Shown in pieces: positions 14,672 to 23,396 of a stretch of DNA of 37,525 nucleotides (positions are counted from its first letter, which is position 1; each line of letters starts with the position of its first letter). The notes beneath the pieces were generated by a model that worked only from the letters and a program-made list of their open reading frames with translations, was not told the DNA's origin and searched no databases. Source of the DNA: an uncultured Lachnospiraceae bacterium. GTDB taxonomy: Bacteria; Bacillota; Clostridia; Lachnospirales; Lachnospiraceae. A program made the translations under genes and the position numbers. Where the stretch lies: positions 1 through 37,525 of the forward strand of contig CANQSN010000015.1 of assembly GCA_947626505.1 (NCBI GenBank). The letters run 5' to 3'.

Positions 14672-17212
14672 ATGGAACAGTATAATGTGACAGGCATGAG
14701 CTGTGCTGCTTGCAGCGCAAGAGTTGAAAAAGCAGTTTCTAAGGTTGAAGGAGTTACAGAGGTTTCTGTAAGTCTTTTGACCAATTCTATGGGAGTTTCA
14801 GGAAATGCATCGTCTAAAGATATTATAGCGGCAGTGGTGGAGGCCGGATATGGCGCCAGTAAAAGAGGTGGGGACAGTGCAGTTTCTGATGCCGGTGAGA
14901 AGGAAGACGAATACGAGTATATGCTTGTGGACAGGGAAACACCTGAGATACGAAACAGATTAATTGTATCGTTGATTTTATTAGCGCCCTTAATGTATCT
15001 GTCAATGGGACATATGATGTGGGGCTGGCCGCTGCCCGCGTCTTTAGAAAGAAATCATATGGCAATAGGGCTTTTGCAGCTTTTGATTACTATAGTTATC
15101 ATGCTGGTAAATAACAGATTTTTTATCAGTGGATTTAAGAGCTTTATTCATGGAGCGCCCAACATGGACACATTGGTGGCGTTAGGTTCAGCGGCTTCAT
15201 TTGGATATAGTGTTTATGCATTATTTGCTATGACTTATGCGCAGCTTCAGTGGGATTCTAAGGCTGTTATGGGATGGATGCATGAGCTGTACTTTGAGTC
15301 TGCGTCAATGATACTTACATTGATTACAGTGGGGAAAATGCTGGAGGCATACTCTAAGGGTAAAACTACTGATGCGTTAAAGGCATTGATGAAGCTGGCT
15401 CCAAAACTGGCTACCATAGAAATAGACGGCGAAGAGACAGAAGTGCCAATTGATAAGGTGAAGGCAGGGGACATATTTATTGTAAGACCGGGAGAACAGA
15501 TTCCTGTAGATGGTACGGTTATAGAGGGAAGCAGTGCAGTAGATGAAGCGGCGCTTACCGGAGAGAGTATTCCGGTGGATAAGGCGGAGGGGGATTTAGT
15601 TTCGGCCGCTACATTGAATCAATCAGGGTATATTAAGTGTCGGGCAGAACGTGTGGGAGAAGACACTGCATTGTCCCAGATTATCAAGATGGTTAGTGAT
15701 GCCGCAGCCACAAAGGCTCCGATTGCTAAGGTGGCAGATAAAGTGTCGGGAGTATTTGTTCCAATAGTGCTTGTTATTGCTGCAATAACAGTTGTTATAT
15801 GGTTTTTGGCAGGTCAGACAATAGGATTTGCCATTGCAAGGGGAATATCCGTGTTGGTTATAAGCTGCCCCTGCGCTTTAGGGCTTGCCACTCCGGTGGC
15901 AATCATGGTAGGTAACGGTGTGGGCGCAAGGCATGGTATTATGTTTAAGACAGCAGCGTCATTGGAACAGGCAGGTAAAACCCAGATTGTAGTTATGGAT
16001 AAAACAGGAACAATTACAAATGGTAAGCCCAAGGTTACAAACATTTATCCGGAGAAGGATATAAGCGAAGAAGAACTGTTGACAAAGGCATTTTCTCTGG
16101 AACAAAAAAGCGAGCACCCGCTGGCTAAGGCAGTGGTGGCGGCAGGAGAAGAACGCGGACTGTCTGTGCTGCCGATAGAGGATTTTAAGACGTCGACAGG
16201 CAGCGGTATAATTGGAATGGTTGGAGGGCGTAAGCTGTTAGGAGGCAATCAGGCATTTGTAGAACGCTATGTAAGTATTCCCAAGAATATGAAAAGGCTT
16301 GCAAAGGAATTTGCGGATGATGGAAAAACGCCGCTTTATTTTACAGAAAATACTAAGCTCTTGGGAATGATTGCAGTGGCGGATGTCATAAAGGACGAGA
16401 GCAGGGAGGCCATAAAACAGCTTAAAAACATGGGACTTCAGATTGTGATGCTGACCGGAGATAACGAGCGTACAGCTAAGGTTATAGGAAGGCAGGCGGG
16501 AGTTGATAAGGTAGTGGCCGGAGTTTTACCGCAGGGTAAAGAAGCGATTATAAGGCGTTTAAAGAAGAAGGGCAGAGTGGCTATGGTGGGAGATGGAATT
16601 AATGATGCTCCTGCGCTTACCAGTGCAGATATCGGAATTGCCATTGGAGCAGGTACAGATATTGCCATTGATGCAGCGGATGTGATACTTATGAAGAGTC
16701 GTTTGACTGATGTGCCGGCAGCCATACGTTTAAGCAGGGCTACTCTTAAAAACATTCATCAGAATCTGTTTTGGGCGTTTATTTATAATGTTATTGGAAT
16801 TCCATTGGCGGCCGGTGTGTGGATTCCTATTTTCGGATGGACTTTGAATCCGATGTTTGGGGCGGCGGCTATGAGTTTGTCCAGCTTTTGTGTTGTTTCC
16901 AATGCTTTGCGTCTGAACCTGTTTAAGGTATGGGATGCAAGGCAGGATAAAATAAAAAGGGATTCTCTTAAAGGTGAACCAATATTAGAAGGATTAGGAG
17001 GTATATGTATGACAATCGAAGTAAAAGGTATGATGTGCGGACATTGCGAGGCAAGGGTGCAGAAAGCGCTGGAGGCATTGGAGGGGGTGATTTCCGCAGT
17101 TTGCAGCCATGAAGCCGGAACTGCGGTAATAACTACTGAAGGACCTGTTTCAGAGGATTTATTAAGGAAGACTATTGAATCCGAAGGCTATGAGGTGTTA
17201 GGCTTTAAGTAA
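14672..17212 (+). CDS. copA: Cu(I)-exporting P1B-type ATPase with an extra C-terminal metal-binding domain
   Basis: An 846-residue copper pump. An N-terminal heavy-metal domain has GMSCAAC at 8-14. The core carries LTGES, the intramembrane C399-P400-C401, the phosphorylated D443 in [19 protein letters not shown] from 640, and the copper-type YN and MSLSS motifs in the last membrane helices, so the pump looks intact. Unusually, a second heavy-metal domain, GMMCGHC, sits at the C-terminus (residues 780-846), where CopA pumps normally end after the last membrane helix. An AGGAGG at 16996-17001 and an in-frame ATG at 17009 lie at the junction, suggesting a former separate copZ joined to copA. The start at 14672 follows GAGAGG. 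It is repressed by CsoR through the upstream operator. Confidence 0.93.
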   Translation: MEQYNVTGMSCAACSARVEKAVSKVEGVTEVSVSLLTNSMGVSGNASSKDIIAAVVEAGYGASKRGGDSAVSDAGEKEDEYEYMLVDRETPEIRNRLIVSLILLAPLMYLSMGHMMWGWPLPASLERNHMAIGLLQLLITIVIMLVNNRFFISGFKSFIHGAPNMDTLVALGSAASFGYSVYALFAMTYAQLQWDSKAVMGWMHELYFESASMILTLITVGKMLEAYSKGKTTDALKALMKLAPKLATIEIDGEETEVPIDKVKAGDIFIVRPGEQIPVDGTVIEGSSAVDEAALTGESIPVDKAEGDLVSAATLNQSGYIKCRAERVGEDTALSQIIKMVSDAAATKAPIAKVADKVSGVFVPIVLVIAAITVVIWFLAGQTIGFAIARGISVLVISCPCALGLATPVAIMVGNGVGARHGIMFKTAASLEQAGKTQIVVMDKTGTITNGKPKVTNIYPEKDISEEELLTKAFSLEQKSEHPLAKAVVAAGEERGLSVLPIEDFKTSTGSGIIGMVGGRKLLGGNQAFVERYVSIPKNMKRLAKEFADDGKTPLYFTENTKLLGMIAVADVIKDESREAIKQLKNMGLQIVMLTGDNERTAKVIGRQAGVDKVVAGVLPQGKEAIIRRLKKKGRVAMVGDGINDAPALTSADIGIAIGAGTDIAIDAADVILMKSRLTDVPAAIRLSRATLKNIHQNLFWAFIYNVIGIPLAAGVWIPIFGWTLNPMFGAAAMSLSSFCVVSNALRLNLFKVWDARQDKIKRDSLKGEPILEGLGGICMTIEVKGMMCGHCEARVQKALEALEGVISAVCSHEAGTAVITTEGPVSEDLLRKTIESEGYEVLGFK
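17009..17212 (+). CDS. copZ: Possible internal start giving a free CopZ-like copper chaperone
   Basis: An in-frame ATG at 17009 sits seven bases after a perfect AGGAGG at 16996-17001, inside the 3' end of copA. Translation from here gives a 67-residue heavy-metal domain with [11 protein letters not shown] near its N-terminus, the usual size of CopZ. Free production is inferred from the ribosome binding site. The same residues also form the C-terminal domain of the full pump, since no stop codon separates them. Confidence 0.45.
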   Translation: MTIEVKGMMCGHCEARVQKALEALEGVISAVCSHEAGTAVITTEGPVSEDLLRKTIESEGYEVLGFK

Positions 17213-17220
17213 TTGAAAAA

Positions 17221-17262
17221 GGGGACTCCGCACTAATCGTTGGTGCGGCGTCCCTCTTTTTG
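17221..17262. terminator. Terminator between copA and the convergent DUF4097 gene
   Basis: GGGACTCCGCAC pairs with GTGCGGCGTCCC across a TAATCGTTG loop, with a T run after it on the plus strand and an A run before it, so it can serve both strands. Confidence 0.88.
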
Positions 17263-17268
17263 CGCATT

Positions 17269-18006
17269 TTATTCTATTTCGATATCAATATCTCCAACAT
17301 TTGTAGTTACAGAGAGCGATCCCTTCGTACCGTCTTGATGAAATAATCTTCCATCGTAATCATCACCCGCCTCAACTTCACCAATGGAAGAGGAGGCGTC
17401 AATTGTATAACCTTGAAGAAATTCACCATCCATAATATCTACATCACCGATATCACATGTAATAACAGAATTTGTAAATATAGTATCCTCTAAAGAAATA
17501 TCGCCGGTATTGGCCTCAAGCGTTAAAGTATTGGCAGTAATTTCGGAAAGTACAATTTCTCCAACATTAGCAGCGATATTTATATCATCAAATTCAAGGT
17601 CGCAAATCTCAACATCTCCAACGTCCAGCTTTAATTCAAGGTCTGAAAGCTTTGTTTTTGGGGGTATTGTAATATAAAGCTTGCTCTTTTTATTTTTCAA
17701 TTGAAGCGTTTTTACGTTTTTCTGAGTTACGGTTAATACATCATTATTGACCTCGTATATTGGTTCAAAATCTTTTGAACAGTCATAGCGTATAGAATAG
17801 TCATTTCCCGATTCAATATAGACGCCAAATATATTTCCATCAATTTTTATGCTTTGAAATGGCTTTAGCGTATCCTTATGTTTATCATTACCGGTTTTGA
17901 TATAAAATAAATTATCATCCCAGTCAACAAAAAAATTAAGGCTTCCAATTAAGATGCAGATAACTGTAATTATTGTAATAATAATCAAGTACACTGATTT
18001 TTTCAT
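17269..18006 (-). CDS. Membrane-anchored DUF4097-family protein
   Basis: A 245-residue protein with an N-terminal membrane segment or signal anchor (residues 4-25) and a beta-rich outer part. From about residue 120 on there are repeated short strands with a GD turn (DVGDVEICDLEFDD, NVGEIVLSEI, NTGDISLEDT, DIGDVDIMDG), the pattern of the DUF4097 putative adhesin/beta-solenoid family. It is the last gene of a padR - HAAS protein - DUF4097 operon, starting 20 bp after the HAAS gene with GGGGGA before its ATG. Such modules are thought to respond to cell envelope conditions. No enzymatic residue is visible. Confidence 0.85.
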   Translation of the reverse strand: MKKSVYLIIITIITVICILIGSLNFFVDWDDNLFYIKTGNDKHKDTLKPFQSIKIDGNIFGVYIESGNDYSIRYDCSKDFEPIYEVNNDVLTVTQKNVKTLQLKNKKSKLYITIPPKTKLSDLELKLDVGDVEICDLEFDDINIAANVGEIVLSEITANTLTLEANTGDISLEDTIFTNSVITCDIGDVDIMDGEFLQGYTIDASSSIGEVEAGDDYDGRLFHQDGTKGSLSVTTNVGDIDIEIE

Positions 18007-18025
18007 TGTAATTCCCCCTTCTTTT

Positions 18026-18997
18026 TTATAGCTGCATATCCATATGTTTAATTAAGGCTTCTATAATTGCAGCCAGTACCCATATAATCCAAGTAATATG
18101 CCAGTCAAAGGTTAAAAAACTTATACACAGGTAAATGCAGGTTACGGTATACCAGTATACAGACATAACAGCATTTATCTTTGGGTTGTTATAGCGGCGT
18201 TTTTGAGCAGGCGTACTGTAAGAATTGTAAGCATTTGCTTTTTTGCCGGTAATAATAAGCGTCTTAAAGGATTTTTGAATGTTAGACGCAGAAACAATCA
18301 TAAATACGCCGACAGCTATTATAAAAAACATAATTGCAGGGCCTAGATCATCTGCAAAAAATATTGACATTTCAGAAAAAAGTATCGGCGGAAGTATGCT
18401 TATAATACATAGCAGCACTCCGATTGAGAGCATTAATGCATATTGGGTGCGGAAAGCTTCTTGGCGTGTCCTGACATATTCTGTGGTGGCAAAATCCATA
18501 TGGCAGGTTTCCTTCGTAAGGTAATTCCATTTGCTTGATGTAATTCCGGAGAAAACAAAAATTGCAACAGCAATTCCTATGGCTGAAAACATAAATAGCA
18601 TTCCGAGGATAGCGTTGTCTAACAAGCAGTCGGTAATAATGGCGCCGTCAAGTGAGATAATGCATAGAAGAACTCCCAAGCCCGTCATATATGCCTGGAG
18701 TTTTTTATCAGCCAAAAAGTTCTTTGCATCGGAAAGCTCTATTTTGCGTCCTGATAACTCAGACTCGTCGTCTTCTTTAATAAAGCTGCTGATACCAAGA
18801 TCCTCCGCCAACTCCTCTAAATTACCAAATTCTGCAATTACAGTTCCAACCGCCTCGTTTTCGGTTTTGCCTTCATTTTTCAATTCTGTATATTTGTCCT
18901 CCATCATTTGCCATAGCTCCTCTTTTGCCTTTGCCACTTCAACGGTGTTGGGAAGGCCGCTAAACATCGTATCAAGATAATTTCTAATTGTTTCCAT
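18026..18997 (-). CDS. HAAS/DUF1700 domain membrane protein
   Basis: A 323-residue protein. Residues 1-70 are a cytoplasmic helical HAAS-type domain (ETIRNYLDTMFSGLP, then AKEELWQMMEDKY and AVGTVIAEFGNLEELAEDLG). About six membrane segments follow between residues 100 and 320. HAAS domains occur next to PadR regulators and are thought to signal to them or act with them. The ATG at 18997 is chosen because GGAGGG lies seven bases upstream; a longer frame to 19048 lacks a site. The first 14 bp overlap the end of padR, so the two are translationally coupled. Confidence 0.85.
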   Translation of the reverse strand: METIRNYLDTMFSGLPNTVEVAKAKEELWQMMEDKYTELKNEGKTENEAVGTVIAEFGNLEELAEDLGISSFIKEDDESELSGRKIELSDAKNFLADKKLQAYMTGLGVLLCIISLDGAIITDCLLDNAILGMLFMFSAIGIAVAIFVFSGITSSKWNYLTKETCHMDFATTEYVRTRQEAFRTQYALMLSIGVLLCIISILPPILFSEMSIFFADDLGPAIMFFIIAVGVFMIVSASNIQKSFKTLIITGKKANAYNSYSTPAQKRRYNNPKINAVMSVYWYTVTCIYLCISFLTFDWHITWIIWVLAAIIEALIKHMDMQL

Positions 18998-19352
18998 AAT
19001 TAATCCCTCCATTTTGCTCTGTTTTTTGAATAAATTTCTCAATAACATCTTTGGTTAATGCCCACTCGTCGCATTTTGCCTGATAATACTGTCTGCCGGC
19101 GTCTGTAATGCGGTAGTAGGTTCTGCGCTTTCCTCCTGTAATATCATGGTCGTAAAAGGATTCTATGTATCCGTTTTTTTCCATTCGGGTAAATGCAGAA
19201 TATAGCGTAGTTTCCTTGATAATATACTTTTCTTCTGACAAGGTTTTAATCTGCTTGGAAATCTCGTAGCCATATGAAGGCTTATTAAGAAGCAGATATA
19301 ATATAATTGTATCATTGTATCCCCGAATGACGTCGCTGCTGATATTTGTCAT
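18984..19352 (-). CDS. PadR-family transcriptional regulator
   Basis: A 122-residue winged-helix regulator. The PadR hallmark SYGYEISKQI lies near residues 26-35, followed by ETTLYSAFTRMEKNGYIES and the wing with GGKRRTYYRITDAGRQYY, then a short C-terminal helix for dimerisation. It is a PadR of the short subfamily 2. Of two nearby ATG codons the one at 19352 has GGAAAGGAG at the right spacing. It is the first gene of a three-gene operon, and the promoter carries three 14-bp repeats that are its likely self-binding site. Confidence 0.92.
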   Translation of the reverse strand: MTNISSDVIRGYNDTIILYLLLNKPSYGYEISKQIKTLSEEKYIIKETTLYSAFTRMEKNGYIESFYDHDITGGKRRTYYRITDAGRQYYQAKCDEWALTKDVIEKFIQKTEQNGGINYGNN

Positions 19353-19471
19353 AGTCATGCTCCTTTCCTAAGCAGAAAAAACAAATGCGTTTTCCTGCTT
19401 AATATTGTTTTTATTTGCGCAAAGGCAAAGTGAAGATACGCCTTTACTGCATTTGACTGACGGTGACATAT

Positions 19472-19513
19472 ACGACAGTCGTACTACGACAGTCATACTA
19501 CGTCTGTCATAGT
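19472..19513. repeat. Three 14-bp tandem repeats, probable PadR operator
   Basis: On the plus strand ACGACAGTCGTACT (19472-19485), ACGACAGTCATACT (19486-19499) and ACGTCTGTCATAGT (19500-19513) follow one another without spacing. Each contains part of the dyad ATGACnGTCAT/TACGACnGTCGTA seen at PadR sites. They cover the first transcribed bases of the padR operon, just downstream of its -10, which fits autorepression. Confidence 0.8.
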
Positions 19514-19514
19514 A

Positions 19515-19543
19515 AAGATAACATAATACATTTCTGATGTCAA
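19515..19543 (-). promoter_or_regulatory. Promoter of the padR operon
   Basis: Read on the minus strand: TTGACA (19543-19538) and TATCTT (19520-19515) with a 17-bp spacer. The -10 abuts the three 14-bp repeats. Confidence 0.75.
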
Positions 19544-19680
19544 TAAAAAATAATTTAATTGATAAATTAATTGCAAATAACATATAAAATTATAAGGTTA
19601 TCACAAACAAATGCAGGCGTTTTTATGATAACTTGCGAACTATGACAAATGATATGCTTATTAATTAAAAAAATCTAAAT

Positions 19681-19709
19681 GTATAAATCACCATTTGTTA
19701 CAGATACTA
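19681..19709 (+). promoter_or_regulatory. Possible forespore sigma (SigF/SigG) promoter of spoVT
   Basis: GTATAA at 19681-19686 and GATACTA at 19703-19709 are 16 bp apart. They resemble the forespore consensus (GHATR and CATACTA), with one mismatch in the -10. In B. subtilis spoVT is SigG-dependent. The region is AT-rich, so the match is only suggestive. Confidence 0.4.
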
Positions 19710-19758
19710 ACATTACGTTGATAAAACAATATGAACAATATGTAATGGAGGAAATGTT

Positions 19759-20304
19759 ATGAAAGCAACAGGAGTAGTAAGAAGAATAGATAATTTAGGC
19801 AGGATAGTAATACCAAAGGAAATTCGCAGAACATTAAGAATCCGCGAGGGGGACCCATTGGAGATTTTTACCAACCGCGATGGGGAAGTAATTTTAAAAA
19901 AATATTCTCCAATAGGGGAATTGAGCACATTTGCACAGGCATATGCAGATTCTATTTCACAGATGTTAAATAAAACTACTGTAGTATGTGATAGAGATCA
20001 AATAATTGCTGCTGCAGGAAATGAAAAACGGAGCCTTCAGGGGCAGGAGATTGACCAGAAGATGGAAAACCTTATTGAGGAGCGAAAGAATCAGGTGGCG
20101 ACTTCAGATGATAAGGAATTTGTCAATGTGACGGAAAATGCTATAGAATTTTATGCGCAGGCCGCAGCTACTATAATCTGTGAAGGTGATGCCATTGGAG
20201 CGGTAGTAATATTAGATGATGATAAAAATTCTAAGCTCGGTGAGAATGAATTGAAGATGGCTTCTGTGGCGGCTAACTTTTTAGGACGCCAAATGGAGAA
20301 CTAA
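19759..20304 (+). CDS. spoVT: Stage V sporulation protein T
   Basis: A 181-residue transcription factor that tunes SigG-dependent genes in the forespore. Residues 1-50 are an AbrB/SpoVT swapped-hairpin DNA-binding domain (TGVVRRIDNLGRIVIPKEIRRTL and REGDPLEIF types of motif). Residues 55-181 are a GAF-like sensor domain, the two-part architecture that separates SpoVT from AbrB and Abh. The length matches SpoVT. The ATG follows GGAGG. It opens the stretch of genes whose order matches the B. subtilis spoVT-to-ftsH region. Confidence 0.95.
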   Translation: MKATGVVRRIDNLGRIVIPKEIRRTLRIREGDPLEIFTNRDGEVILKKYSPIGELSTFAQAYADSISQMLNKTTVVCDRDQIIAAAGNEKRSLQGQEIDQKMENLIEERKNQVATSDDKEFVNVTENAIEFYAQAAATIICEGDAIGAVVILDDDKNSKLGENELKMASVAANFLGRQMEN

Positions 20305-20452
20305 CAGCAAAAAAACTTGAAATAAGCGGTCTTGTGACTTTATATATTTATGAAATGAATTCTTAAATTTTGTAATAAAACAGGTGTTTTTAAATATACA
20401 CATTTGAATTTTGTCTAAAACAAACAAGATTTTAGATTTAAAAAGTTTGTGA

Positions 20453-20481
20453 TTTACAAAAAAGAGCCTTTATGCTATACT
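20453..20481 (+). promoter_or_regulatory. Promoter of the ArsR-like regulator gene
   Basis: TTTACA at 20453-20458 and TATACT at 20476-20481, 17 bp apart, about 45 bp before the ATG. Confidence 0.65.
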
Positions 20482-20526
20482 GTTTATTAGATGGATGTCT
20501 AATGTATACATGTGAGGAGCTTGATT

Positions 20527-21603
20527 ATGGACCAATTAAAGAACGAAATTAAGAGTAAAGTTAGAATTCAATATAATGAATGCTTTGAATTTGCAAGAGC
20601 AATTGGATATTTATGTGAACGTTATGGTAAGTTACTTCCCGAAGGCGTTGTAATAAGTGAAACAGACGAGAAAGTTAAAGAGAAGCTTAAGGCTAAAGTG
20701 TCAAAGGATATGCTTAAGGAGATTCGCTGGCTTTATGACAACCTGAATATTTCAGGTATTATTGAGGCCTATTCAGTGGATTATCATACAGCAACAGTAG
20801 ATGAGATGCTTTTTGCCATAGAGGGAAGCGACGATGTTATATTTTGTAATTACCTTGGCGGCATATACATTTCCAAGTACAAGGCGAGATACTATAGGGA
20901 CTGGTCTGAGGTAAAGCACAGCGTAGAGCTTATGAAGAACTATATACGCGAGTGTCAGGTTATAGACGATTCAACCCGTAAGAATGTGGTTAAGTGTTTT
21001 GAAGCGCCGAGAGATACCCGTAAGAAGGTAATTACGGGGCTTCGCAAGTTTTATCAGGAAGCGTATTCCAAGGTAAAGAACAGTGTGGAAAAAGTGCTTT
21101 CTGAAGTGCAGAAGAAATATATGGAGCAACTGTTTTTAACACCTACAGATTTCGTGAACCGCTATTTTAAGAAAGAATTTCGTATGCAGAACGGAAGCTG
21201 GCCTTACCGCATGACCATTCATATAAGTTTGTTTGATCCTGTGGATTTGAAAAGGCTTTCCATTCACGATTATATAGGGCAGGAGGGTTATGTTGTACTT
21301 GGCAAGGAGGCAATCCAGTATTATGATGACGAGAACCAGAGTCATATAATGTGCAGGTTTTTAAAGGCTATAAGCGATGAGAACCGCCTTACTATACTAA
21401 AACAGCTTTCAATAAAACCTTCCTATGGTCAGGAAATTGCGGGAAAGCTTAAACTTACGCCGGCTACAGTTAAACATCATTTGGCTATGCTTGAAGAAAT
21501 GAATCTTATAACAGCCAGCAAGTCAGAGCATAAGATATATTATAATATCAATTATGCAGTCATAACTCAGGGATTTGAGGATGTGAGGAATTATTTGATG
21601 TAA
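20527..21603 (+). CDS. ArsR-like winged-helix regulator with a long N-terminal domain
   Basis: A 358-residue soluble protein. The last 80 residues form an ArsR-type winged helix: RFLKAISDENRLTILKQL, then SYGQEIAGKLKLTPATVKHHLAMLEEMNLI and a wing ending KIYYNIN. The first 275 residues are helical, charged and without recognised catalytic motifs; this part could be a ligand-sensing domain of the kind found in DUF5937-type regulators. No cysteine metal site typical of ArsR or SmtB is seen in the HTH. The ATG at 20527 is preferred to an upstream GTG because GAGGAG is seven bases away. It is a single-gene unit between spoVT and HU. The target is unknown. Confidence 0.8.
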   Translation: MDQLKNEIKSKVRIQYNECFEFARAIGYLCERYGKLLPEGVVISETDEKVKEKLKAKVSKDMLKEIRWLYDNLNISGIIEAYSVDYHTATVDEMLFAIEGSDDVIFCNYLGGIYISKYKARYYRDWSEVKHSVELMKNYIRECQVIDDSTRKNVVKCFEAPRDTRKKVITGLRKFYQEAYSKVKNSVEKVLSEVQKKYMEQLFLTPTDFVNRYFKKEFRMQNGSWPYRMTIHISLFDPVDLKRLSIHDYIGQEGYVVLGKEAIQYYDDENQSHIMCRFLKAISDENRLTILKQLSIKPSYGQEIAGKLKLTPATVKHHLAMLEEMNLITASKSEHKIYYNINYAVITQGFEDVRNYLM

Positions 21604-21747
21604 GGCATATTGTTGCTTAGCGCTGTGTGGTAATTAAAAAAAGCAGTTTTTTATTGTTAAAATGCTGAAAATTAAAGTGAAACTGACGGATTTCAGGCTT
21701 ATTTTTGTGAAAAAGCTATAGAAATATGGTATATCACAGTTTTTTTC

Positions 21748-21776
21748 TTGACAAATAAAGGAAATAAAGGTATAAC
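21748..21776 (+). promoter_or_regulatory. Promoter of the HU gene
   Basis: TTGACA at 21748-21753 and TATAAC at 21771-21776, 17 bp apart. The leader of about 105 bases contains the hairpin ACGTTTC/GAAACGT near 21787-21813. Confidence 0.8.
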
Positions 21777-21887
21777 TTAACATGTAACGTTTCGCTATGG
21801 TGATGTAAGAAACGTGTCCCAATAATTTAGTTGGCATGAATGCAGGCCAGCATATTAAGTATATTACGAAGAGGAGGAGCTAATCCG

Positions 21888-22163
21888 ATGAACAAGACAG
21901 AATTAGTTGCTGCAATTGCAGAGAAGACAGAGTTGTCCAAGAAAGACGCAGAGAAGGCATTAAAGGCATTTACAGATGTTGTAACCGAGGAACTGGCAAA
22001 AGGAGAAAAGATTCAGTTAGTTGGTTTTGGTACTTTTGAGGTATCTGAAAGAGCCGCTCGTGAGGGACGTAATCCTCAGACTGGCAAGAAGATTAAAATC
22101 AAGGCTTCTAAAGCACCTAAGTTTAAGGCTGGTAAGGCTTTAAAGGATGTTGTGAATAAGTAA
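21888..22163 (+). CDS. hup: HU-type nucleoid DNA-binding protein
   Basis: A 91-residue histone-like protein that bends and compacts DNA as a dimer. The family signature [20 protein letters not shown] lies near residues 46-65, with the DNA-intercalating NPQTG turn, and the N-terminus [12 protein letters not shown] is typical. Longer in-frame starts exist upstream, but GAGGAGGAG sits directly before the ATG at 21888. It has a strong promoter and a terminator of its own, fitting an abundant protein. In Clostridia HU is often adjacent to rqcP and yabP, as here. Confidence 0.96.
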   Translation: MNKTELVAAIAEKTELSKKDAEKALKAFTDVVTEELAKGEKIQLVGFGTFEVSERAAREGRNPQTGKKIKIKASKAPKFKAGKALKDVVNK

Positions 22164-22184
22164 TTGTTTACAGTACAGCAAGAG

Positions 22185-22215
22185 AAGGCTGCTTCTTTCG
22201 GGAAGCAGCCTTTTT
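22185..22215 (+). terminator. Intrinsic terminator after HU
   Basis: AAGGCTGCTTC at 22185-22195 pairs perfectly with GAAGCAGCCTT at 22202-22212, followed by T residues. Confidence 0.9.
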
Positions 22216-22243
22216 GGTTAATTTTAGAAAGATGAGGAAGATT

Positions 22244-22483
22244 ATGAGGTTAGATAAATATTTAAAAGTGTCCCGCCTGATTAAGCGCCGCACTATTGCA
22301 AATGAGGCTTGCGACGCGGGCAGAGTATTTGTTAATGATAAGCCCGTAAAGGCTTCTTATCAGGTGAAGGTTAATGATGTTATTGAGATTCAATTTGGCA
22401 ACAAGAGTGTTAAGGCGCGCGTGACTAGTATTGCAGAAACGGTGAAAAAGGAAGAAGCAAAGGAAATGTATACAATATTATAG
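22244..22483 (+). CDS. rqcP: S4-domain RNA-binding protein RqcP (YabO, Hsp15-like)
   Basis: A 79-residue single S4 domain protein: MRLDKYLKVSRLIKRRTIAN, then GRVFVNDKPVKASYQVKVND, the classical alpha-L RNA-binding motif. It belongs to the YabO/Hsp15 family; in B. subtilis this protein (RqcP) binds stalled 50S subunits and works with RqcH to add alanine tails in ribosome quality control. The ATG at 22244 follows GAGGAAG; a longer in-frame start at 22214 lies within the HU terminator and is rejected. The order HU-rqcP-yabP-yabQ-divIC supports the assignment. Confidence 0.92.
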   Translation: MRLDKYLKVSRLIKRRTIANEACDAGRVFVNDKPVKASYQVKVNDVIEIQFGNKSVKARVTSIAETVKKEEAKEMYTIL

Positions 22484-22538
22484 GAATTATTTAACCGCCC
22501 CCTTCATACATTTAGTGTAGGAAGGAGGCGATATTTAT

Positions 22539-22820
22539 TTGGAAGAGCTTAGGATTGCAAGTACTCAGAAAATTTCCGTTACAAACAGAGGACAGGGATT
22601 GATTACAGGAGTTAAGGATGTTCTGGCATTTGATACAGAGGAGGTGCTTCTGGATACAGAGCTTGGGATGCTGCAAATTAAAGGTGCAGAGCTGCATGTG
22701 GTGCGCCTTATGCTGGAAAAGGGAGAAGTGGCTTTGGAGGGGAGGATTGACAGCTTTACCTATCAGGAGATGAGGCAGGAGGGAAGAAATGAGGGATTTT
22801 TAGCAAGAATGTTCAGGTAG
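22539..22820 (+). CDS. yabP: Sporulation protein YabP
   Basis: A 93-residue protein of the YabP/YqfC family needed for spore formation in the mother cell. The pattern RGQGLITGVKDVLAFDTEEVLLDTELGML followed by IKGAELHVVRLMLEKGEVALEGRID covers residues 17-70 and matches the family along its length (motifs given in parts). The start is a TTG at 22539, ten bases after GGAGG; no ATG is available. It precedes yabQ by 37 bp, the usual pairing. Confidence 0.92.
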   Translation: MEELRIASTQKISVTNRGQGLITGVKDVLAFDTEEVLLDTELGMLQIKGAELHVVRLMLEKGEVALEGRIDSFTYQEMRQEGRNEGFLARMFR

Positions 22821-22857
22821 AAATGCCTTTAAGAAAGGGAAAGGGTGGCATTAAAGT

Positions 22858-23382
22858 ATGAAAGACTGGCTTAACGAGCGTGTCTCAGAAAATATTGTAG
22901 ACCAGCTTTATCTTATGGCAGCCAGTATGCTGGCAGGTGTATTTTTGTGTCTGGTTTATGATATATTTAGAAGCTTCAGGCGTGTTCGCCAGTTAAAACG
23001 TATGAAATTGCAAAATGAAACAGGAAACCATACATATGGGGAGTGTCCTGTTGAAGCTGACAAGGTATGGCTTGTGGGGCTGGAGGATGTGGTTTGGTGT
23101 GTGTTTTTTCTGGTTACTACATATATAGTATTTTATTTTTTTCATGATGGAGCAGTGGCAGGATATACTTTTTTGGGGGAAGTAACAGGCGCTCTTATTT
23201 ATTATGGTATTTTCCATAATTGGATTAGGTGTGTGTTTACCTGTTTTTTTTGGCAATTATGTATACTTTTTACTATTATTAAGAGGGTAATTGCTTTTCC
23301 TTTTAGGTTAATCTGTGGAAAAATGATAAAGCACTTGAAAAATCTGGCAAAATCCATTAAAATGGTAGTTACTAATCATTAG
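22858..23382 (+). CDS. yabQ: Spore cortex protein YabQ
   Basis: A 174-residue membrane protein with four or so hydrophobic segments. The family features are LYDIFRSFRR-like LVYDIFRSFRRVR near residues 34-46 and the later segment LEDVVWCVFFLVTTY, then GALIYYGIFHNWIRCVF. YabQ localises to the forespore membrane and is needed for cortex formation in B. subtilis. It lies between yabP and divIC, as in other spore formers. The C-terminal tail is basic and cytoplasmic. Confidence 0.92.
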   Translation: MKDWLNERVSENIVDQLYLMAASMLAGVFLCLVYDIFRSFRRVRQLKRMKLQNETGNHTYGECPVEADKVWLVGLEDVVWCVFFLVTTYIVFYFFHDGAVAGYTFLGEVTGALIYYGIFHNWIRCVFTCFFWQLCILFTIIKRVIAFPFRLICGKMIKHLKNLAKSIKMVVTNH

Positions 23383-23396
23383 CGGGTGGTATAACT

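Larger units (their letters stand above)
19353..19758. other. Divergent control region between padR and spoVT
   Basis: No gene. On the minus strand it holds the padR promoter, three operator-like repeats and a hairpin (AAGCAG paired with CTGCTT, 19370-19400) ending just before the padR ribosome binding site. On the plus strand it holds a possible sporulation promoter for spoVT. The rest is AT-rich. Confidence 0.7.

Noticed and set aside
15814-16755. Minus-strand open frames opposite copA
   Set aside because: They mirror the conserved CopA motifs and have no starts with ribosome binding sites.
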